64,000 nt of DNA from Rhizobium sp. BT03 (GTDB lineage Bacteria > Pseudomonadota > Alphaproteobacteria > Rhizobiales > Rhizobiaceae). Position 1 is the first letter of the stretch. Each line of letters opens with the position of its first letter. This document shows, one piece after another, positions 1-10,948 of this stretch. The translations under genes and the position numbers were made by a program. Under the pieces are notes generated by a model. The model had not been told where the DNA came from, ran no database searches, and worked only from the letters and a program-made list of their open reading frames with translations. The DNA is taken from assembly GCF_030053155.1 (NCBI RefSeq), contig NZ_CP125640.1, positions 2,232,001 through 2,296,000 of the forward strand. The letters run 5' to 3'.

Positions 1-17
1 CCACTAAATAGCCCGCC

Positions 18-1427
18 ATGACACAGGACAGCGCCCTCCTCCAGGCCCCGGAGCAGACACTCCGCGACGGCTCCAACAGCCGCAAGGTCTTCATCAAGAC
101 CTATGGCTGCCAGATGAACGTCTATGATTCCACGCGGATGAGCGATGCGCTCGCCCGCGACGGTTACGAACCGACCGAGGATATGGAAGAGGCCGACCTC
201 GTTCTGCTCAATACCTGCCATATCAGAGAGAAGGCGGCCGAGAAGGTCTATTCGGCGCTTGGCCGGCTGCGCGACATGAAAAAGAGGAAGGCGGCCGACG
301 GCCGGGAGATGATGATCGGCGTTGCCGGCTGCGTCGCCCAGGCCGAAGGCGAGGAGATCCTGCGCCGGGCCCCCGCCGTCGACGTCGTCATCGGCCCGCA
401 GACCTATCACCGTCTGCCGGAAGCCTTGCGCCAGGCCAAGCAGGGGCGCCGCGTCGTCGATACCGAATATGCGATCGAGGACAAGTTCGAGCATCTACCG
501 ATCGCCGAGAGCCGGAAGATTCGTGCCCGCGGCGTCACCGCCTTCCTGACGGTGCAGGAGGGCTGCGACAAGTTCTGCACCTTCTGCGTCGTGCCCTATA
601 CACGCGGCTCGGAAGTGTCGCGGCCGGTTTCTCAGATCGTCGAGGAAGCCGAAAAGCTGGTCGAGGGCGGCGTGCGCGAGATCACCCTGCTCGGGCAGAA
701 CGTCAATGCCTGGCACGGCGCCGGGTCGCGGGGCGAGGCATGGAGCCTCGGCGACCTGCTCTACCGGCTTGCCGAGATCCCCGGCCTTGCGCGGCTGCGC
801 TACACCACCAGCCATCCGCGCGACATGGACGACCGGCTGATCGACGCCCACCGCGATCTCCGGGCGCTGATGCCCTATCTGCACCTGCCGGTGCAATCGG
901 GCTCCGACCGTATCCTCAAAGCGATGAACCGGCGCCACACGGCGGCCGAATATCTCTCGCTGATCGAACGCATCCGCACGGTGCGGCCCGATATCGCCCT
1001 GTCCGGCGATTTCATTACCGGCTTTCCGGGGGAGACAGACGAAGATTTTGAGGATACATTAGAACTTGTGAAGAAGGTGCGCTATGCGCAGGCCTTCTCG
1101 TTCAAATACTCGACACGGCCGGGCACCCCCGGCGCGGAACTGAAGGACCAGGTGCCGGAAGAGATCAAGGCAGAACGGCTGGAACGCCTGCAAGCGCTTC
1201 TCGTGAAGCAGCAGCAGGAATTTGCCGAATCCTGCATCGGCAAGGAGATCGACCTGTTGCTGGAAAAGCCCGGTCGCATGCCGGAACAGCTGATCGGCCG
1301 TTCTCCCTGGCTTCAATCCGTGAATGTTGATGCAAAAGCATCGCAAATCGGTGACATTATTAAAGTGCGAATCACCGGAACCGGAAACAACAGCCTGTTT
1401 GCCGAACGTGCAGAGGCTGCGGTTTAA
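18..1427 (+). CDS. miaB: tRNA-2-methylthio-N6-dimethylallyladenosine synthase MiaB
   Basis: A radical-SAM methylthiotransferase that adds the 2-methylthio group to i6A37 of tRNAs reading UNN codons. The 469-residue protein has the family order: an N-terminal UPF0004 domain with three cluster cysteines (in YGCQMN near 30, LNTC near 67, AGCVAQ near 105), a radical-SAM CxxxCxxC (CDKFCTFC, about 183-190), and a C-terminal TRAM segment. The length is normal. It starts the phoH-ybeY-corC-lnt string, and phoH follows after 18 bases, so co-transcription is likely. The family assignment is secure. Confidence 0.96.
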   Translation: MTQDSALLQAPEQTLRDGSNSRKVFIKTYGCQMNVYDSTRMSDALARDGYEPTEDMEEADLVLLNTCHIREKAAEKVYSALGRLRDMKKRKAADGREMMIGVAGCVAQAEGEEILRRAPAVDVVIGPQTYHRLPEALRQAKQGRRVVDTEYAIEDKFEHLPIAESRKIRARGVTAFLTVQEGCDKFCTFCVVPYTRGSEVSRPVSQIVEEAEKLVEGGVREITLLGQNVNAWHGAGSRGEAWSLGDLLYRLAEIPGLARLRYTTSHPRDMDDRLIDAHRDLRALMPYLHLPVQSGSDRILKAMNRRHTAAEYLSLIERIRTVRPDIALSGDFITGFPGETDEDFEDTLELVKKVRYAQAFSFKYSTRPGTPGAELKDQVPEEIKAERLERLQALLVKQQQEFAESCIGKEIDLLLEKPGRMPEQLIGRSPWLQSVNVDAKASQIGDIIKVRITGTGNNSLFAERAEAAV

Positions 1428-1445
1428 CCCAAGGAGCCCGACCGC

Positions 1446-2498
1446 TTGAACGGACAAGAATTGGTTTCTTCTTCACCGCGCCACCCCCGCACGCCGAGCG
1501 ACACCAATCACTTCGTCCTGACGTTCGAGAACAACCGCTTCGCCAGCGAGCTCTTCGGTCAATTCGACCAGAACCTCAAGCTGCTCGAGGAACGGCTCAA
1601 CATCGATGCGCGGGCCCGCGGCAATTCGGTCGTCATTACAGGCGATGTCGTGACCACCAACCAGGCGCGGCGCACCCTCGATTATCTCTATGAAAAGCTT
1701 CAGAAAGGCGGCAGCGTGGAACGATCCGACGTCGAGGGCGCAATCCGCATGGCGGTCGCCGCCGACGACCAGCTCAGCCTTCCCACCATGGAGCGCAAGG
1801 CCAAGCTGACGATGGCGCAGGTTTCCACCCGCAAGAAGACGATCATCGCCCGCACGCCGACCCAGGACGCCTATATAAGGGCGCTTGAGCGTGCCGAGCT
1901 GGTCTTCGGTGTCGGCCCGGCCGGCACCGGCAAGACCTATCTCGCCGTCGCCCATGCCGCCCAGCTGCTGGAGCGCGGCGCGGTCGAAAAGATCATCCTG
2001 TCGCGCCCGGCCGTCGAAGCCGGCGAACGCCTCGGCTTCCTGCCCGGCGACATGAAGGAAAAGGTCGACCCCTATCTTCGCCCGCTCTATGACGCCCTCT
2101 ACGACATGATCCCCGCCGACAAGGTCGACCGGGCGATCACCGCCGGCGTCATCGAAATCGCGCCGCTCGCCTTCATGCGCGGCCGCACGCTTGCCAACGC
2201 CGCCATCATCCTCGACGAGGCGCAGAACACGACGTCGATGCAGATGAAGATGTTCCTGACGCGTCTCGGCGAAAACGCGCGCATGATCGTGACCGGCGAC
2301 CCGAGCCAGATCGACCTGCCGCGCGGCGTCAAATCCGGCCTCGTCGAGGCCCTGCAACTGCTGAACGGCGTCGAGGGCATCTCGATCGTGCGCTTCAAGG
2401 ATACCGACGTCGTCCGCCATCCGCTGGTCGGGCGCATCGTCAGGGCCTATGATTCCACCTATGCCGCCGAAGCCGAAGCGGTCAGCCGGCAGGACTGA
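1446..2498 (+). CDS. PhoH-family ATPase (YbeZ-like)
   Basis: A cytosolic PhoH-like P-loop ATPase, 350 residues. It has an N-terminal KH-like region, Walker A GPAGTGKT near residue 157 and Walker B ending in ILDEAQNTT near 253. In many bacteria this gene is linked to ybeY, and the pair is tied to rRNA maturation. The start is TTG. The stop overlaps the ybeY ATG by one base (TGATG), which indicates translational coupling. The exact biochemical role of PhoH is unsettled in the family. Confidence 0.93.
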   Translation: MNGQELVSSSPRHPRTPSDTNHFVLTFENNRFASELFGQFDQNLKLLEERLNIDARARGNSVVITGDVVTTNQARRTLDYLYEKLQKGGSVERSDVEGAIRMAVAADDQLSLPTMERKAKLTMAQVSTRKKTIIARTPTQDAYIRALERAELVFGVGPAGTGKTYLAVAHAAQLLERGAVEKIILSRPAVEAGERLGFLPGDMKEKVDPYLRPLYDALYDMIPADKVDRAITAGVIEIAPLAFMRGRTLANAAIILDEAQNTTSMQMKMFLTRLGENARMIVTGDPSQIDLPRGVKSGLVEALQLLNGVEGISIVRFKDTDVVRHPLVGRIVRAYDSTYAAEAEAVSRQD

Positions 2499-3013
2499 TG
2501 GCAGACCTCGACATCCAGATCAGCGTCGACGACATCGGCTGGCCGGGCGAGGAGACCCTGCTGTCCTTTTGCGAGCGCGTGCTCGGCGCAGCCGTGGTCT
2601 ATCTCCGCGACAGCGAGAAGCAGCCCTTCCCGGCCATGCCGCCCGAGGTGTCGCTTGTCTTCACCGACGACGCCTCGATCCAGGACATCAACGCCGAATG
2701 GCGCGGCAAGGACAAGGCGACAAACGTGCTTTCCTTTCCGGCCTTTCCGGTTCAGCCCGGCAAGATGCCCGGTCCGATGCTCGGCGACATCATCATCGCC
2801 CGGGAGACGGTGGAGCGGGAAACCGAGGAGCTCGAAAAGAGTTTCGACGACCATTTGACCCATCTTCTGGTGCACGGTTTCTTGCATCTTCTCGGCTACG
2901 ACCATATGAATAGTGCCGAAGCCGAAATTATGGAGGGGCTGGAGACTCGCATTTTGGCGCAGCTCGGCCTATCTGATCCCTACGAGGGTCAAGACCTTAA
3001 AATGGAACCATGA
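2498..3013 (+). CDS. ybeY: Endoribonuclease YbeY (rRNA maturation factor)
   Basis: A zinc-dependent single-strand endoribonuclease acting in 16S rRNA 3'-end maturation and ribosome quality control. The zinc signature [11 protein letters not shown] lies at about residues 126-136, giving the H-x3-H-x5-H pattern of UPF0054. The 171 residues are slightly longer than the E. coli protein, as is usual in rhizobia. It is coupled to phoH upstream by a one-base overlap and to corC downstream by a four-base ATGA overlap. Confidence 0.95.
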   Translation: MADLDIQISVDDIGWPGEETLLSFCERVLGAAVVYLRDSEKQPFPAMPPEVSLVFTDDASIQDINAEWRGKDKATNVLSFPAFPVQPGKMPGPMLGDIIIARETVERETEELEKSFDDHLTHLLVHGFLHLLGYDHMNSAEAEIMEGLETRILAQLGLSDPYEGQDLKMEP

Positions 3014-4155
3014 GCGACTTTACGACGAAGCCGGCGGCAGACGCCAAGGACTCCGAGCCATCCTCCTCTTCCGAGGAGGCGGGCAGTAGTAGTCGGCCAT
3101 CCGGCCGATCCCAATCCTTCTGGTCGCGCGCCGCGCGCATCCTTCGCCCGCAGCAGGGTTCTCGGCTGCGCGAGGATCTTGCCGATGCGCTGATGACCGA
3201 TGCGGCCGGCGACGACGCCTTTTCGCCCGACGAACGGGCAATGCTGCACAACATCCTGCGCTTTCGCGAGGTGCGCGTCGCCGACGTCATGGTGCCCCGC
3301 GCCGATATCGAGGCGGTCGACCAGAACATCACCATCGGCGAGCTGATGATCCTGTTCGAGGAATCCGGCCGTTCGCGCATGCCGGTCTATGCCGATACGC
3401 TCGACGATCCGCGCGGCATGGTGCATATCCGCGACCTGCTCTCCTATGTCGCCAAGCAGGCGCGCAACAAACGCCGCGGCCCGGCGAAACCGGCCGTTGC
3501 CCTGCCGGCGATCGAGGTTGCACCCGAAAACATCCAGAAGCCGACGCGTTCGGCCAAGCCGAATCTGGATCTCGCCCGCGTCGACTTGCAGAAGACGCTG
3601 ACGGAAGCCGGCATCATCCGCAAGATCCTGTTCGTGCCGCCGTCGATGCTGGCCTCCGACCTGCTTCGCCGCATGCAGGTCAACCGCACACAGATGGCGC
3701 TGGTGATCGACGAATATGGCGGCACCGACGGGCTCGCCTCGCATGAGGATATCGTCGAAATGGTAGTCGGCGATATCGACGACGAACATGACGACGAAGA
3801 GGTAATGTTCAAGCGGGTCGCCGAAGACGTCTTCATCGCCGACGCCCGCGTCGAACTGGAAGAGATCGCCGCGGCGATCGGGCCGGATTTCGACATCAGC
3901 GAGCAGGTCGACGAGGTCGATACGCTCGGCGGCCTGATCTTCTCCGCGCTCGGCCGCATTCCGGTGCGCGGCGAGGTCGTTCAGGCGCTGCCCGGTTTCG
4001 AATTCCACATCCTCGACGCCGATCCGCGCCGCATCAAGCGGCTGCGCATCACCCGCAAGCGCCATGCGATCCGCCGCCGCGCCAAGGTGGATGGCGATAT
4101 CCCGCCCGGCTCCGACACCGGCGACGACCGGCCGGCGGAATCGACCGCCAACTAA
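3010..4155 (+). CDS. CorC/TlyC-family CBS-domain protein
   Basis: A hemolysin-C/CorC-type protein, 381 residues. It has two CBS domains (about 90-150 and 200-260) followed by a CorC_HlyC transporter-associated domain (about 275-355). No N-terminal DUF21 membrane domain is seen, so this is the soluble CorC form, associated in other bacteria with Mg/Co efflux. In many genomes it sits between ybeY and lnt, as here. Its TAA stop lies inside a short motif (CTAAAGCT) that also begins a repeat near 47303, so the last residues may be repeat-derived. Confidence 0.9.
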   Translation: MSDFTTKPAADAKDSEPSSSSEEAGSSSRPSGRSQSFWSRAARILRPQQGSRLREDLADALMTDAAGDDAFSPDERAMLHNILRFREVRVADVMVPRADIEAVDQNITIGELMILFEESGRSRMPVYADTLDDPRGMVHIRDLLSYVAKQARNKRRGPAKPAVALPAIEVAPENIQKPTRSAKPNLDLARVDLQKTLTEAGIIRKILFVPPSMLASDLLRRMQVNRTQMALVIDEYGGTDGLASHEDIVEMVVGDIDDEHDDEEVMFKRVAEDVFIADARVELEEIAAAIGPDFDISEQVDEVDTLGGLIFSALGRIPVRGEVVQALPGFEFHILDADPRRIKRLRITRKRHAIRRRAKVDGDIPPGSDTGDDRPAESTAN

Positions 4156-4211
4156 AGCTGTTTGTTTTAAGCATATCGCCCGGAACCGCTGTGCGGTTCC
4201 GGGCGATATGC
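4152..4211. repeat. Dispersed palindromic repeat with perfect 19-bp stem
   Basis: After the corC stop comes AAAGCTGTTTGTTTTAA, then a perfect inverted repeat with arms 4171-4189 and 4193-4211 and a 3-base loop. The same leader followed by a related but imperfect stem occurs at 47303-47363, so this is a repeat family and not just a terminator. It could still act as a transcription terminator or mRNA stabiliser between corC and lnt. Confidence 0.75.
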
Positions 4212-4282
4212 ATTAACGGGACAAAGAGCCGCTTTTTTGAAAGACTGCGAACGGGTTGATTCGCGGTTTGATGGGAGTGGGC

Positions 4283-5887
4283 ATGGAGCGGCTTGCGGAC
4301 AGGGTTATCCTCGTCTGGGGTTTCAAACGGTCGCTGCTGGCCATCGCTGCCGGAGCATTCGGCGTGCTGGCGCTGCCGCCCTTCGGCTTTTTCGCGGCGA
4401 TGTTCGTCTCCTTCCCGCTGCTCGTCTGGCTGATCGACGGGGCGGCGGCTTCGCCTGAAAGCGGCCTCGCCGGCCGGCTGTGGCCGGCCTTTGCCACCGG
4501 CTGGCTGTTCGGCTTCGGCTATTTCGTCGCCGGTCTCTGGTGGCTCGGCCATGCGCTGCTGGTCGATCAGGAGGAATTCGCCTGGGCGCTGCCGCTCGCC
4601 ATTCTCGGGCTGCCGGCCTGTCTGGCGATTTTCTACGGGCTGGCGGCGGCCCTTGCCCGCATCTTCTGGTCCGACGGCATGGGACGGATCGCCGCACTTG
4701 CGGCCAGCTTCGGGCTGATGGAATGGCTGCGAAGCGTTGTTCTCACCGGCTTTCCCTGGAACGCCATCGGCTACGGCATGATGCCGGTTCCGCTGATGAT
4801 GCAGTCGGCGCATGTGATCGGGGCGATGGGGGTGACGGCGCTTGCCGTCTTCATCTTCTCCGCGCCTGCCCTTGCCGGCACCCGGCAAGGCGCGCGGGCG
4901 GGTCTCGCGCTCGCCGCCCTGCTGTTTGCCGCCCATCTCGGTTACGGCGCTTATGCGCTCCATCTCGCGCCGCGGGCGGCCGCCTTGCCTGAAGATAAGC
5001 GGCCGGTGGTGCGGCTGGTGCAGCCTGATATCGACCAGGCGGCGAAGATGGACAATGACGCCGACCGCAATGCGATCTTCGAGACGCATCTGAAGCTGTC
5101 GGCCGAAACGCCGAAAAACGGCGGGCGCAAGCCCGACATCATCGTCTGGCCGGAAACCTCGATCCCCTTCATCCTGACCGACAACCAGGATGCGCTGACG
5201 CGGATCGCCGATACGCTCGACGACAACCAGATCCTGATCGCCGGCGCGGTGCGCGCCGAGGAGATGGGGCCGGGCACACCGGCGCGCTACTATAATTCCA
5301 TCTATGTCATCGATGGACGCGGTCAGATCATCGCCGCCTCCGACAAGGTGCATCTGGTGCCTTTCGGCGAATACCTGCCCTTCGAGGATCTGCTCACCGA
5401 ATTCGGCATCCAGAACGTCGTCGAGATGCCGGGAGGGTTTTCAGCGGCGGCGAGCCGGCACTTGCTGGCGCTGCCCGGCGGGCTCAATCTCTATCCGCTG
5501 ATCTGCTATGAGATCATCTTCCCCGACGAAATGACCGGCGACATCAAGGACGCCAATGCGATCCTCAATATCACCAATGATGCCTGGTTCGGGGCAACGC
5601 CCGGCCCCTATCAGCACTTCCAGCAGGCGCGGGTGCGGGCTGTTGAAACCGGGCTGCCGCTGATTCGCGACGCCAATAGCGGTATTTCAGCAATTGTGAA
5701 TGCACGAGGGGAAATTGTTGCCGGCCTCGATCTCGAACAAACCGGCTATATTGATGCAACTCTTGATAGGCCAGGCGTAGAAGCCGGAACGACATTCCCC
5801 CGGCAAACATACTTCTGGTTGACCGAGGCCCTGCTCATTTTGATTGCGCTGGTTTCTCGTAGAGGTTTTATTTCCGGGTTGAATTGA
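4283..5887 (+). CDS. lnt: Apolipoprotein N-acyltransferase Lnt
   Basis: An inner-membrane enzyme that N-acylates the lipid-modified cysteine of lipoproteins, the last step of lipoprotein maturation. Several hydrophobic segments occupy the first ~220 residues, followed by a periplasmic nitrilase-like domain. Its catalytic triad is Glu in WPETS (about 290), Lys in DKVHLVPFGEYLPF (about 354) and Cys in LICYEIIFP (about 408). I chose the ATG at 4283 (MERLADR), which suits family N-termini. The frame is open upstream to a TTG at 4256, with another ATG at 4271. Confidence 0.93.
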   Translation: MERLADRVILVWGFKRSLLAIAAGAFGVLALPPFGFFAAMFVSFPLLVWLIDGAAASPESGLAGRLWPAFATGWLFGFGYFVAGLWWLGHALLVDQEEFAWALPLAILGLPACLAIFYGLAAALARIFWSDGMGRIAALAASFGLMEWLRSVVLTGFPWNAIGYGMMPVPLMMQSAHVIGAMGVTALAVFIFSAPALAGTRQGARAGLALAALLFAAHLGYGAYALHLAPRAAALPEDKRPVVRLVQPDIDQAAKMDNDADRNAIFETHLKLSAETPKNGGRKPDIIVWPETSIPFILTDNQDALTRIADTLDDNQILIAGAVRAEEMGPGTPARYYNSIYVIDGRGQIIAASDKVHLVPFGEYLPFEDLLTEFGIQNVVEMPGGFSAAASRHLLALPGGLNLYPLICYEIIFPDEMTGDIKDANAILNITNDAWFGATPGPYQHFQQARVRAVETGLPLIRDANSGISAIVNARGEIVAGLDLEQTGYIDATLDRPGVEAGTTFPRQTYFWLTEALLILIALVSRRGFISGLN

Positions 5888-6035
5888 CCAAAAACCCCTA
5901 AAATTGCATAGTGATGACAATCGGCGTTCCGAACGTATGTTCAAGGGCGGGTTCTCACCGCTTGCAACGTGGCGTTTGGGATGGATCAGGGGCATGCCGG
6001 TTAAACAGGTTGAAATTCTTAGCTAGGGCACGACC

Positions 6036-6455
6036 ATGATTGAAAACAAAAAGAAGCCGAATCCGATCGACATCCATGTTGGCAGCCGTATTCGCCTTCG
6101 CCGAACAATGCTGGGCATGAGCCAGGAAAAACTCGGCGAAAGCCTCGGCATCACATTCCAGCAGATCCAGAAATACGAAAAGGGCACCAACCGCGTCGGC
6201 GCAAGCCGCCTGCAGAACATTTCGAACATTCTCAATGTTCCGGTTTCCTTTTTCTTCGAGGACGCGCCCGGCGAACATTCCGGCGCCGGCGGCGGCATGG
6301 CCGAAGCCTCCAGCTCGAATTACGTCGTCGATTTCCTCTCCTCTTCCGAAGGCCTGCAGCTCAACCGCGCCTTCGTCAAGATTTCCGATCCGAAGGTTCG
6401 CCGCAAGGTCGTGGAGCTGGTGAAGGCTCTGGCAGCCGAGGCCGACTCCGACTGA
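6036..6455 (+). CDS. praR: XRE-family transcriptional regulator, PraR-like
   Basis: A 139-residue DNA-binding protein with a Cro/C1-type HTH at about residues 17-72 (SRIRLRRTMLGMSQEKLGES, then FQQIQKYEKGTNR). A short acidic/Gly linker and a C-terminal helical region follow. Sequence and length fit the rhizobial PraR family; from memory, PraR of R. leguminosarum represses quorum-sensing and surface-attachment genes. It lies between lnt and metK with its own 148-bp upstream region and a terminator behind it, so it is probably monocistronic. The symbol rests on recognition, not on a search. Confidence 0.78.
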   Translation: MIENKKKPNPIDIHVGSRIRLRRTMLGMSQEKLGESLGITFQQIQKYEKGTNRVGASRLQNISNILNVPVSFFFEDAPGEHSGAGGGMAEASSSNYVVDFLSSSEGLQLNRAFVKISDPKVRRKVVELVKALAAEADSD

Positions 6456-6477
6456 GCCACACCCATCGCAGAATCCG

Positions 6478-6503
6478 AAAGGCGGTCGGAAGGCCGCTTT
6501 TTT
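6478..6503 (+). terminator. Rho-independent terminator after the praR-like gene
   Basis: The hairpin GCGGTC-GGAA-GGCCGC (6482-6497, with one G-T pair) is followed directly by a run of six T. It separates the regulator from metK. Confidence 0.8.
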
Positions 6504-6632
6504 GCGTTTTTAGGGCAAAATTTGTCACTTTGCCGCAGATATAAAGATATATTTATGTCCTTCTGCGCTTGTCATCGGGCCTCGAACTGAGTACCTACTA
6601 GCGAGCTTTTGTTCTTTGAGGGGAATCCCGGA

Positions 6633-7871
<1,239 letters not shown>

Positions 7872-7879
7872 GATAAAGC

Positions 7880-8581
7880 ATGACGGATATGGAACGCCGC
7901 GGCCGGGCGACCGAAGCCTTTTTCGGTCGCCGCAAGGGCAAGGCCCTGCGTGAACACCAGGCCGAGACGCTGAACAGTCTGCTGCCGGCATTCCTTATCG
8001 ATCTCTCAGCGGCTCCACCGGAGCCGCTGACATCTCTCTTTCCAGTTCCTGTCGAGAGATTGCGGCTGGAAATCGGTTTCGGCGGCGGCGAACATCTGAT
8101 CCACCGCGCCCTGGAGAGACCGTCCACCGGCTTTATCGGCGTCGAACCTTTCGTCAATTCGATGCAGAAGCTGCTGTCGCGCATCGGCGAGACGGGGGCG
8201 CGCAATATCCGCGTCTATAATGACGACGCGACGCAGCTGCTCGACTGGCTGCCGGACGCGTCGCTCGACCAGATCGACCTGCTCTATCCCGACCCCTGGC
8301 CGAAGCGGAAGCACTGGAAACGGCGCTTCGTCTCGAAGACCAATCTCGACCGCTTCCACCGCGTGCTGAAACCCGGCGGCCGGTTCTGCTTCGCCTCCGA
8401 TATCGACACCTATGTCAACTGGACGCTCATCAAATGCCGCGACCACGGCGGCTTCGACTGGATGGCCGACAATGCGGCGGATTGGCTGACGCCCTATGAG
8501 GGCTGGCCGAGCACGCGCTACGAGGCCAAGGCGCGCCGTGAAGGCCGGTCCTCGGCCTATCTGACGTTTAGGAAAGTCTGA
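7880..8581 (+). CDS. trmB: tRNA (guanine-N7-)-methyltransferase
   Basis: Methylates G46 at N7 in the variable loop of tRNA using SAM. The class I methyltransferase motif [11 protein letters not shown] is near residue 55-65, and the TrmB signature [17 protein letters not shown] is near 134. The 233-residue length is normal. It starts 8 bases after metK, so the SAM-producing enzyme and a SAM consumer probably share a transcript. Confidence 0.94.
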   Translation: MTDMERRGRATEAFFGRRKGKALREHQAETLNSLLPAFLIDLSAAPPEPLTSLFPVPVERLRLEIGFGGGEHLIHRALERPSTGFIGVEPFVNSMQKLLSRIGETGARNIRVYNDDATQLLDWLPDASLDQIDLLYPDPWPKRKHWKRRFVSKTNLDRFHRVLKPGGRFCFASDIDTYVNWTLIKCRDHGGFDWMADNAADWLTPYEGWPSTRYEAKARREGRSSAYLTFRKV

Positions 8582-8649
8582 GTTTTAGGGAACGTCGGTG
8601 AACGCAACGCAATGTTCGTCGGCGCGAACCGGAAGCAGTTAAAGGGCGT

Positions 8650-8855
8650 GCCGTGCGGCCCCCTCATCCGACCCTGCGGGCCACCTTCTCCCCGCTGGGG
8701 AGAAGAGGGAGCAAGGTGCGCCGACACAGCCCAAATGAACCCACCTGCTCAAAGGCACTCCGTTCAATAGGATCGATGCCGAAACGGCATTCTCCCCTCT
8801 TCTCCCCAGCGGGGAGAAGGCGGCCCGCAGGGTCGGATGAGGGGCTCCACGGCAC
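8650..8855. repeat. RIME-type element with ~60-bp inverted ends
   Basis: The gap 8582-8998 holds no gene. It contains two near-identical inverted arms (about 8650-8709 and 8793-8853), each carrying CCCTCATCCGACCCTGCGGG and an inner CTTCTCCCC-GGGGAGAAG hairpin, around an ~83-bp non-repeated core. The arms match the rhizobial intergenic mosaic (RIME) type as I remember it; related half-elements occur near 30.3 and 35.7 kb. The layout resembles a small non-coding mobile element. Nothing else was recognised in the rest of the gap. Confidence 0.8.
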
Positions 8856-8998
8856 AGCGTCAACGACGATCAGTTAGTCCCAAAGCAGCATCGCTGCCGT
8901 AGCCCTGAAGGCGCCACATCAGCCGCGAGCGCAGCCAAATCGAATAGAATGACCACGCACCGCAACAGCGGCGAAACGCGGCAGGCGCTGTCTGACGG

Positions 8999-9256
8999 TC
9001 AGTGCAGGCTGACCGTCTTCAGTTCATCTTCGGCAGCCTTGAAGAAGGTGCTGGAGCGGTTGTCCGTCAAGAGGATCGGCGTGCCGTCGGCGCCGAAGAG
9101 TGCCCAGAGATCGACGTTCGGATCGATATCCGGGGCCTCGGGAAAGCACTTGGCGACCTCTTCGGTGCGCATTTTTCTGATATAGGCGACCTCGCCGCTG
9201 CCGATGTGGGCAAGCTCGGATTTGGTCAAGTGAGACGTGGCTTCTTTCATCAACAT
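8999..9256 (-). CDS. DUF1150-family small protein
   Basis: An 85-residue protein resembling the alphaproteobacterial DUF1150 family, with an acidic middle (PEAPDIDPNVDLWALFGADG) and no membrane segment. The ATG at 9256 follows GGAGGAACAGGA, a clear Shine-Dalgarno; an ATG two codons later is also possible. It lies 47 bases downstream of hsp20 on the same strand with no terminator between, so it should be transcribed from the heat-shock promoter upstream of hsp20. Its function is unknown. Confidence 0.82.
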   Translation of the reverse strand: MLMKEATSHLTKSELAHIGSGEVAYIRKMRTEEVAKCFPEAPDIDPNVDLWALFGADGTPILLTDNRSSTFFKAAEDELKTVSLH

Positions 9257-9303
9257 TCCTGTTCCTCCGGAAGAAGGGACCAACGGTTCGACAAACCGTT
9301 GTG

Positions 9304-9729
9304 CTACTGTGAGACCGAAATGTTAATTTTCTTGACCATGCGCGCCGGCTCGGGTCGAATTAGATCGACGGAGAGCAGACCGTTCTTCAGACCGGCGCCG
9401 AGCACCTGCATGCCGTCGGCAAGAACGAAGGTGCGCTGGAACTGGCGGGCGGCGATGCCGCGATAGAGATAGTCCCGTTCTCCCTGCTCGACCTGGCGGC
9501 CGCGAATCAGAAGCTGGTTCTCCTCGATGGAAACATCGAGTTCCTCCTCGCCGAAGCCGGCGACAGCGAGCGTGATGCGCAGACGTTCCGGCGCGCCGCT
9601 ATCGGCGCCGATGCGTTCGATATTGTAAGGCGGATATCCGTCGCTCGCCTTGGAAATGCGCTCCAGCGTCTTTTCCATGGCATCGAAGCCCAGAAGCAGC
9701 GGGCTGGCGAAAGGGGTAATGCGGCTCAT
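9304..9729 (-). CDS. Small heat-shock protein, Hsp20/alpha-crystallin family
   Basis: A 141-residue ATP-independent holdase that binds unfolding proteins. The alpha-crystallin domain spans about residues 38-130, with family features such as LAVAGFGEEELDVSIEENQL and the GLLSVDL strand near the C-terminus. Rhizobia carry many hsp20 paralogues, so no symbol is given. An excellent RpoH-type promoter lies upstream (9795-9823). The ~58-base leader has short competing stems close to the start codon and could be a thermosensor. Confidence 0.92.
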   Translation of the reverse strand: MSRITPFASPLLLGFDAMEKTLERISKASDGYPPYNIERIGADSGAPERLRITLAVAGFGEEELDVSIEENQLLIRGRQVEQGERDYLYRGIAARQFQRTFVLADGMQVLGAGLKNGLLSVDLIRPEPARMVKKINISVSQ

Positions 9730-9794
9730 CTCTTTTCAAGTCCTTGATGCAAGCGACCATCCCGGACCTTAAGGGCAGCATCCGGATGCCGCTA

Positions 9795-9823
9795 ATATGG
9801 GGACAGCACCCCGGCGCTGCAAG
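9795..9823 (-). promoter_or_regulatory. RpoH (sigma-32) promoter of hsp20-DUF1150
   Basis: On the minus strand, CTTG (9823-9820) is followed by exactly 17 bases and then CCCCATAT (9802-9795). This is an almost ideal match to the heat-shock sigma factor consensus. The predicted transcript starts near 9788, about 58 bases before the hsp20 ATG. Confidence 0.75.
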
Positions 9824-9946
9824 ACGCGGGCGACGTCTCGGCGCCACCCCGCAATTTTAAGGTGGCGGCCGGGGGCTGCTTGACAAAGCGCCTGCTGCCT
9901 CGCATCAAAACGTGCCGGCGCGCAATGTGCCGATTTGCGACGAGAA

Positions 9947-10912
9947 ATGAAGAAAACGGTGCATCGGATGGCAAGCGCAAGAAAGATCATCATCGACACG
10001 GATCCCGGCCAGGACGACGCGGCCGCCATCATGCTGGCCTTCGGCAGCCCCGACGAGCTGGAGGTTCTGGGGATCACCACGGTCGCCGGCAATGTGCCGC
10101 TTGCGCTGACCAGCCGCAATGCCCGCATCGTCTGCGAGCTCTGCGGCCGGACGGAGACGAAGGTTTTCGCCGGCGCCGACGCGCCGATCGCCCGCAAGCT
10201 GGTGACTGCCGAACATGTGCACGGCAAGACCGGTCTCGACGGTCCTGAGCTCAGCGAGCCGACGATGGCGCTGCAGCAAGGCCATGCCGTCGATTTCATC
10301 ATCGAGACGCTGCGGCGCGAGGGCGAAGGCACCGTGACGCTCTGCACGCTCGGGCCGCTGACCAATATCGGCCTGGCCCTGCAGAAGGCGCCCGATATTG
10401 CCCCGCGCATCCGCGAACTGGTGATGATGGGCGGCGGCTTTTTCGAAGGCGGCAACATCACGCCGGCTGCCGAATTCAATATCTATGTCGACCCCGAGGC
10501 CGCCGATATCGTCTTCCGCTCAGGCGTGCCGATCGTGATGATGCCGCTTGACGTGACGCACCAATTGCTGACCCGCAAGGACCGGGTGAAGCGCATGGCC
10601 GAGATCGGCACCGCGCCGGCAAAGGCGATGGTCGAGATGCTGGAATTTTTCGAGCGCTTCGATATCGAGAAATACGGCTCGGACGGCGGGCCGCTGCATG
10701 ACCCGACAGTCGTCGCCTACCTGCTGAAGCCGGAGCTTTTCGAAGGCCGGGACTGCAATGTCGAGATCGAGGTCCGGTCCGAACTCACCGTCGGCATGAC
10801 TGTTGTCGACTGGTGGCATGTCACCGAGCGCCCGCGCAATGCGAAAGTCATGCGCCAGGTCGATGCGGACGGTTTCTTCGATCTTTTGATCGAACGCTTC
10901 GCCCGCATCTGA
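9947..10912 (+). CDS. Inosine-uridine-preferring nucleoside hydrolase
   Basis: Hydrolyses the N-glycosidic bond of ribonucleosides for salvage or catabolism. The calcium-binding signature IDTDPGQDDA is near the N-terminus; LGPLTNIG, a MMGGGF segment and EFNIYVDPEAA follow in family order. The length of about 321 residues is normal. The start is uncertain: ATG 9947 is used, ATG 9968 (MASARKIII) gives a tighter fit to the fold, and a TTG at 9935 is least likely. Transcription converges with grpE. Confidence 0.9.
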   Translation: MKKTVHRMASARKIIIDTDPGQDDAAAIMLAFGSPDELEVLGITTVAGNVPLALTSRNARIVCELCGRTETKVFAGADAPIARKLVTAEHVHGKTGLDGPELSEPTMALQQGHAVDFIIETLRREGEGTVTLCTLGPLTNIGLALQKAPDIAPRIRELVMMGGGFFEGGNITPAAEFNIYVDPEAADIVFRSGVPIVMMPLDVTHQLLTRKDRVKRMAEIGTAPAKAMVEMLEFFERFDIEKYGSDGGPLHDPTVVAYLLKPELFEGRDCNVEIEVRSELTVGMTVVDWWHVTERPRNAKVMRQVDADGFFDLLIERFARI

Positions 10913-10920
10913 TTTCAGCA

Positions 10921-10943
10921 TCCTTCTCCATGGGGGAGAAGGA
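10921..10943. terminator. Bidirectional hairpin between nucleoside hydrolase and grpE
   Basis: A perfect 9-bp stem (TCCTTCTCC / GGAGAAGGA) with a 5-base loop lies between two convergent stop codons. It lacks a strong T-run and resembles the inner hairpin of the RIME repeats, so it may be a repeat fragment doing a terminator's job. Confidence 0.5.
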
Positions 10944-10948
10944 GCGGT

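Noticed and set aside
4049..5353. Minus-strand open frame opposite lnt
   Set aside because: Low-complexity Arg/Gly/Pro composition typical of antisense frames.
6504..6632. SAM riboswitch upstream of metK
   Set aside because: Only weak short stems were seen (for example CTCG...CGAG); no known SAM-II, SAM-V or SAM/SAH pattern could be matched by eye. A covariance-model search would decide.
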